From CATOSK01 sp963665735 (GTDB lineage: Bacteria > Chloroflexota > Dehalococcoidia > Lucifugimonadales > UBA3495), in assembly GCA_963665735.1 (NCBI GenBank), contig OY762444.1, positions 2,542,001 through 2,606,000 on the forward strand: a stretch of 64,000 nt of DNA. The letters run 5' to 3'. Positions 61,601 through 64,000 of this stretch are shown one piece after another. The translations under genes and the position numbers were made by a program. How positions within the stretch are numbered: position 1 is the stretch's first letter; every line of letters starts with the position of its first letter. The notes beneath the pieces were generated by a model. That model made no database searches and had not been told where the DNA came from. It saw only the letters and a list, made by a program, of their open reading frames with translations.

Positions 61601-64000
61601 CCGGTGGGTTTGTTGGGTTTGGCGGATATGGGGACAACCTCGGCCAACGCCGACGGCGTTCCAGCTCCCACCGAGTTGCTGGCGCGCACCTGGAATTGGT
61701 ACAGGCGGTTGTTGTCCAGCGAGGTGACGGTATTGGTCAGCGTATTGTTCGCGCCGCTGCCGGGGGTGACGGTCTTCCAACTGCTCCAGGAACCGCCTCC
61801 CAATGTCGGGGAGAATGTCCGCTGGCGGTACTCCCACCTGGTGATGGTGGAGCCGGAGGGGGCTTTCCAACTGAGGGCGGCCTGCGCGTCGTCGCCGGTG
61901 GCAGTGAAGTCGGTGGGCTGGCCCGGCGCGGCCAACGGGGTGGCGGAGACCGAGTCGGACTCGGCGCCGTTGCCGGCGGTGTTGACGGCGCGAATCTTGA
62001 AGGAGTAGGAAGTGCCGTTGGTCAGCCCCGTCACCTTGTACATGGTCAGGTTGGCGGGAACACAGGGCGACGCGCAGGTCATGGTCGTCCAGTCGCCGCT
62101 GTCCTGCTTGTATTCCCAACTGGTGATGCTGGCGTTGGAAGGGTTGTCCCATTGCAGGGTAACTTCCGAAGGGCCGGCGTGGGCCTGGAGGCCGGTGGGC
62201 TTGTCCGGGGTGGACAGGGCGCCGGCTTCATCGGAGGCCGGGCCGGGCACCGTCTCGTTGACGGCCCGCACCTGGAAGGAGTAGCCGATGCCCGTGGTCA
62301 GGCTGGGGACGGTGTAGGTGGTGGTTGTACCCGTGCTGCCGGGTACGTCCGTCCAGGCGCCCCACTCGCCGCCGGTCTGCTTCTGGCGGTACTGCCACTT
62401 GGTTATGGTGGAACCCGTGGGGGCCGTCCATTTCAAGGTTGCATCGGTTCCGTCGACGGTGACGGTGAAATTGGTGGGCTTGCCCGGCGCGGTGTCCGGG
62501 GTGGCCGAGCGTTCATCGGACTGCGTTCCGTTGCCGTAGGCGCTGACCGCGCGAATCCTGAAGCCGTAGGACGTGCCGTTGGTCAGGTTCGTCACGGTGT
62601 AGGATGTGGTGGTCGGGCCGCTGCCGGGGATGTCCGTCCACTCTCCTGAGTCCTGCTGGTACTGCCACCTGGTGATGGTGGAATTGTTGGGGTTGTTCCA
62701 CTCCAGGGTTACTTGCCCGTCGCCGGCGGTGGCGGTAAAGCCGGTGGGTTTGGCGGGGACTGCCGAGGGCGTGGCCCCGGTACCCGCCGGGGAGCCGTTG
62801 CCGCTCGAGTTCACCGCCCGCAGCCAGAAGGTGTACACGGTGCCGTTGGTCAGGTTCGTCACCGTGTGGGACGTGGTGGTCGCGCCGCTGCCGGGGATGT
62901 TCGTCCAGCTCTTGCCGTCGGTGCTGTACTGGTAATTGGTGATGGTTGAATCGCCGGGGTGGTTCCACCGCAGCGCAATCTGCCTGTCCCCGGCGGTGGC
63001 GGTCAAGCCGGTGGGCGCGGCCGGCCTGGTATTGGCGGCTTGGGGAGTGACCGGGCCGGCGGTAGCGGCAGGGCCGGCGCCGTAAGAGTTCACCGCCCGC
63101 AATTGGAAGGTGTGGGCATCGTCGTTGGTCAGCCCCGTCACCTTGTGGTAAACCGTGGACCAGTTGCTCATGGGTATCGAAGTCCACGTCTGCGGATAGT
63201 CCCCGGTAGTCTTGTAGCGGTACTCGTACCGGGTTATGGAGAGGTCGGCGCCTCCGAAGTTCCAGGTCAGGGTGGCCTCGGCGTCGCCGGGGTCGGCGTT
63301 CAGGCCGGCGGGCGCGCGCGGCCTCCCGGTAGGCGTCGCCTCCACCGGGGCGGACGACATACTGGAGCCGGCGGCGTTGACGGCCCGCACCCGGAACTGG
63401 TGCGCCTTGTCGTTGGTCAGCCCGGTAACAGTGACGCTGATGGACAAGCCGGCGCTGGTCCAGTTGGTTCCCCAGTCGTCCCAGGTCTGGCCGGTCTTGG
63501 TGCGTTTCTGGTACTGGTAGCCGGTGGCCCGGTCGGTCAGGTCCCACACGAGTACGACTTCTTGATTGCCGGGGGTTGCCTTCAAGCCGGTGGGCGCGTC
63601 GGGTACGGCGCGGGGCCTGCCGATGACGTTCCGCCCCGGGCCATTCCCCGCGGCGTTGACGGCCCGCACCGCTAGCAGGTAGCTTTGCCCGTTGGTCAGG
63701 CCCGTCACCTCGTAGGATGTGGTGGTTGCGCTGCTGTCGGGTATGTTCGTCCACTGGCCGGTATCCTGCCGGTACTGCCACCCGGTTATCGTCGAGTCGT
63801 TGGGGTCGTCCCAGCTAAGGGTGACCTTGGTATGGCCGGAAGTGGCGGTCAAGCCGGCGGGAGCGGCCGGCACGGACAGGGGCCGGGCCGATGCTGATGC
63901 CGCGGCGCCGTTGCCGTTGCCGTTGACCGCCCGCACGTTGAAGGTATATTGCTTGTCCTGCAAGCCGGTAACGGTATGGGCGGCGTAGGATGCGCCGGAG
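52630..64000 (-). CDS. Giant fibronectin-III surface protein (N-terminus beyond window)
   Basis: Open over 11.4 kb to the window edge, so about 3790 residues are visible. Most are FnIII domains of about 93 residues (xxWxYRYKxxG, TVTGLTNGTSYTFQVRAVNxxG), roughly thirty of them. Three late FnIII domains carry another domain inserted in the same loop. Then come a Calx-beta-like domain (LVLNEGDTATYTLELAKEP), a PKD/Ig-like domain (VNAGPDKQVEEGAEVTL), a PT-rich linker, a soluble domain with two Cys, a membrane helix (LLMTIITAGSAAVAFYAAI) and a basic tail. Probably an adhesin fixed in the membrane at its C-terminus. Confidence 0.85.
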   Translation of the reverse strand, partial: SGASYAAHTVTGLQDKQYTFNVRAVNGNGNGAAASASARPLSVPAAPAGLTATSGHTKVTLSWDDPNDSTITGWQYRQDTGQWTNIPDSSATTTSYEVTGLTNGQSYLLAVRAVNAAGNGPGRNVIGRPRAVPDAPTGLKATPGNQEVVLVWDLTDRATGYQYQKRTKTGQTWDDWGTNWTSAGLSISVTVTGLTNDKAHQFRVRAVNAAGSSMSSAPVEATPTGRPRAPAGLNADPGDAEATLTWNFGGADLSITRYEYRYKTTGDYPQTWTSIPMSNWSTVYHKVTGLTNDDAHTFQLRAVNSYGAGPAATAGPVTPQAANTRPAAPTGLTATAGDRQIALRWNHPGDSTITNYQYSTDGKSWTNIPGSGATTTSHTVTNLTNGTVYTFWLRAVNSSGNGSPAGTGATPSAVPAKPTGFTATAGDGQVTLEWNNPNNSTITRWQYQQDSGEWTDIPGSGPTTTSYTVTNLTNGTSYGFRIRAVSAYGNGTQSDERSATPDTAPGKPTNFTVTVDGTDATLKWTAPTGSTITKWQYRQKQTGGEWGAWTDVPGSTGTTTTYTVPSLTTGIGYSFQVRAVNETVPGPASDEAGALSTPDKPTGLQAHAGPSEVTLQWDNPSNASITSWEYKQDSGDWTTMTCASPCVPANLTMYKVTGLTNGTSYSFKIRAVNTAGNGAESDSVSATPLAAPGQPTDFTATGDDAQAALSWKAPSGSTITRWEYRQRTFSPTLGGGSWSSWKTVTPGSGANNTLTNTVTSLDNNRLYQFQVRASNSVGAGTPSALAEVVPISAKPNKPTGLSAAGGNATVTLGWSYPTTSWVYVTKWQFSSDGGTTWADIPANSGSHRTCGRGEDLVYRCVVVETPAQGGNLNTRYAVIKKLSANTGTNLSNGKTYSFKIRGYNDKGGGTASAAASGTTIPLAPATFTATAGDARVTLNWTKSANDTTVTSWQYRYKAGTGNYGSWTTVPGSTGSTASYVVTNLTNSTAYTFQLRAVNPTGAGAASVNIANPQLAKPLKPAGLQAHAGDKSVTLQWDNPNNSSITGWQYRQDSGNWTAITNSGASTTMHTVTGLTNGTEYSFKIRAVNTAGNGPESGSASATPKAVPGQPTALAATGGNRQVSLSWKAPAGSVTGWEYRINPGNGWQSWRAVTPGSGANNTLTHTVTQLANNIRYSFQVRARNASGAGTPSAVASAVPVSGAPYATGHLWAGGGDGRVSLRWNKMAGPWTTHWEYRYKTTGDYGSWATVPGSRYNTVNHTFTVPNGKRYTFQVRAVNDQGSSGPSPEAAADTLPLAPATLLLDAGDAQVTLNWTKSPNDTTVTSWQYRYKAGTGNYGSWKTVPGSTGSTKSYVVINLTNSTAYTFQLRAVNPTGAGAASVNIANPQLAKPLKPAGLQAHAGDKSVTLQWDNPNNSSITGWQYRQDSGNWTAITNSGASTTMHTVTGLTNGTEYSFKIRAVNTAGNGPESGSASATPKAVPGQPTALTATGGNRQVSLSWKAPAGSVTGWEYRINPGNGWQSWRAITPGSGANNTLTHTVTQLANNIRYSFQVRARNASGAGTPSAVASAVPVSGAPYATGHLWAGGGDGRVSLRWNKMAGPWTTHWEYRYKTTGDYGSWATVPGSRYNTVNHTFTVPNGKRYTFQVRAVNDQGSSGPSPEAAADTLPLAPATLLLDAGDEQATLNWTKNSGDTAVARWQYRYKPKSRSESGYTNWKAVPNSSASTASYTVGGLTNSTAYTFQVRGANSTGTGPASSEASVTPAIQLPAKPTGLAAAVGDTEIVLTWDNPYNRRITKWRYSKDDGVTWTDVPNSDKNTTTYTVTGLTNGTEYTFRVRAVTTAEGPRSDNVKATPKAVAATPENLAATAVGVNSGQVKLTWDAQSTATDWQVRYKSTGGYGSWADICDSECTAGTLATHTVGSLTNNVLYTFQLRARNDIGWGLPAKDTARPVGSVPGAATNLTAAGGDTQAALSWGYAGTVWVDKWRYSKDNGSNWADVLNSDKDTRSYTVTGLTNGKSYTFKVRAHNDRGAGAAATVTEPTLPLIPASLTAAGGDKQATITWSKSTGDATVTGWQYRYKSTGNYGNWTGVPDSTGSTTTYTVTGLDNSASYTFQLRATNDAGAGPARTTGAPASTVPAKPTGLTATPGYEKVTLRWTNPTGGAPITGNAYRYKSTGDWTNVTWTAISGGAKTSHEVTGLTNGVNYAFQVRAKNATGDGDSSDQAPARPFPAKPANLAAAPGDKLVSLTWDDPNNPSITGYEYQQKTAGNWGNTWTAMTNSNANTTQYVVKSLVNGTEYTFRIRAVSGSGNGGTVSAEAKATPQPLPALPTNVTASATDASSATVDWTWPQSSEALITKFQVRYRAGNGSWESWADVGKTLRTYTVSSGLTRATVYTFEVRAVNNQNDAGPAVQAKTATAPGKPTGLTAAPGFRQVALTWNNLGYSHVTGWQYRKMEPKGGLLAIPEDGKVALSWSTPSSTTGIDGWQYRYKPKSNTESGYTDWTDISSSSATTTSVTVGSLTNSTEYTFQVRAVDTSDTLVGSVLGDPTATPSTTAGWTNISGSQADTVSHTVTGLTSNTAYAFQVRAVSAAGNGLPSDVVTATPPAKPTEPTTINLAETFHGSGLLGHFKLSVSWTKPADDTIDKYQHRYSPSQGGLTAFGDDQAVTLAWNSPGDKSNIAKWQYRYKTTGNYPNTWTDVSNSGPATTSAVVGNLTNNTAYTFQVRAMDSNNALVGSVLGDPTATPSAAAGWANMDGKSGSDTSFTLPQQFKAGKSWAVQVRAVNEAGPGVASNIVSVTLTPAKPNLSVAETFANTGFDIKLTWDKLQRNSDDDPSIAYWQYRGVYGNRDVTDSALTTELNKKQWKTIAKSGVNTMEETFEDEYKARYAFQVRAVNVAGNSPASDVKLVTLAPDAPTGFKVNVVLPPEGSSSGGTATLEWDAADSSSEIGKSIQRYEYRESATGQWKRISGSTNSCGDETTPCLYLKRGKTYAFELRAINVTGPGPANTEPDVTITKPDGTTTPPITGQPLLSAPSQPSNFAVATGSKRGDAYLRWSKPSDDDEITGWEYRQLQSPPVGLGTYEWSDNAPTEDGKMFIGAESDGKRPVTITATAPAFGKMQAHLKSGRYVRIGSWEGEVAGAPTFTLDANDSTKGKVQFDATTVSGTPPTSGSAIAVRLLGYHWGPWTAMSDSDIDKSSNTYQYTVSGLNIEATYQFQMRAVNDTGGGQPTAALTYKTRGIFVSQATPLVLNEGDTATYTLELAKEPTADVTVTVASDNSNITVSPSSLTFTTTNWSAQQTVTVTSLNGSNAGATITHTPASDDDAYKGIYVAAVRVHSRPTVNAGPDKQVEEGAEVTLNGAEPPSDADPVAYAWTQTAGPGVTLSGATTRSATFTAPEVESDTTLTFVLRATDARGGYDEDTVNVRVTNVVPPQETPPGGGSPSPTPTPQPPGGGPSPTPTPQPTPTPTPQPTPTPTPMPQPTPTPTPDSGGDGGGPTPAPQPAATPGPGTTTTTPPVPVPIPMPVPTPAAVQGTVVAPLPTPAATQPAPTPAATAGAAAAAEPPSVVVTLVSPESRTVIETADGTARLVIPQDSAPELLEIRMEKRLSDSLIGAPPGENQQVVMVMDVNTYRVGTDIRRPTSYREGVELWLKLPVGDQSACVESRTSVYRVEPEEWAPVEHYCAKDESGQAWTVSILTYFSTYTLVIEPVVEKAPSQLSPAVVSADESGGEPTSSSTPTLPAEPDDGLPPALLMTIITAGSAAVAFYAAIWFAAFRRRRNRRQRQYQ
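58935..61209. repeat. 1119-bp near-identical tandem duplication inside the giant FnIII gene
   Basis: Sequence from about 58935 to 60090 repeats from about 60054 to 61209 with a period of 1119 bp (373 codons, four FnIII domains). Only scattered single-base differences were noticed across the unit. The period keeps the reading frame. Confidence 0.85.

Overview
The window looks like a high-GC chromosome segment of a Chloroflexota bacterium, possibly of the marine or sponge-associated SAR202/Dehalococcoidia type. This is inferred from three things: giant fibronectin-III/cadherin surface proteins, lipoproteins with Pro/Thr-rich linkers, and a guanylate kinase whose P-loop reads GKD, a form I associate with this phylum. 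No rRNA or other strong taxonomic marker is present. The only RNA gene seen is tRNA-Lys(TTT).

Layout. (1) 1-322: start of a LivH-type permease. (2) 0.5-17 kb: an accessory block resembling a decayed integrative or conjugative element. It holds a T4SS-type pilin, a DUF1998-type helicase, a DarG-like macrodomain, DsbA-like, M50-like and LRR lipoprotein genes, a MazF toxin with an unusual partner, a ParB/coiled-coil/DNA-methyltransferase fusion and many small Cys-rich proteins. Most larger genes here are broken by frameshifts or stops. The block ends in a region dense in GTTATTC repeats (13 exact copies) with a 22-bp palindrome. (3) 18.0-26.4 kb: two inverted copies of one IS5-family element flank a lower-GC cargo: a decayed ImmA/IrrE peptidase gene and an intact two-gene operon encoding a kinase-helicase (1163 aa) and a PLD-type nuclease (499 aa). 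This matches my recollection of type I Mokosh anti-phage systems. (4) 26.6-28.6 kb: an intact two-gene operon joining an NdpA/NA37-like nucleoid protein to a RelA/SpoT-domain nucleotidyltransferase, a plausible undescribed defence or toxin-antitoxin pair. (5) 28.6-34.3 kb: tRNA-Lys, then a block with lipoprotein, DUF445, a small conserved protein, guanylate kinase, PIN and TPR genes. (6) 34.3-39 kb: sparse region with FnIII, IS110 and other remnants. (7) 39.2-47.1 kb: a 2625-aa surface protein behind a near-consensus promoter. (8) 47.5-50.9 kb: a second, decaying copy of much of block 5. (9) 51.1-52.6 kb: four small phage/ICE-like genes. (10) 52.6-64.0 kb: the C-terminal 3790 or so residues of another giant FnIII protein whose start lies beyond the window.

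How it fits together. The housekeeping fraction is small (LivH, tRNA, one guanylate kinase). The rest is a genomic-island mosaic: a decayed element, a mobile defence island, a duplicated block and two envelope-spanning surface proteins. Uninterrupted reading frames of 7.9 and 11.4 kb show that base accuracy is good at least there, so the clustered frameshifts in 0.5-17 kb are probably real gene decay, although several sit in homopolymer runs and read data should be checked.
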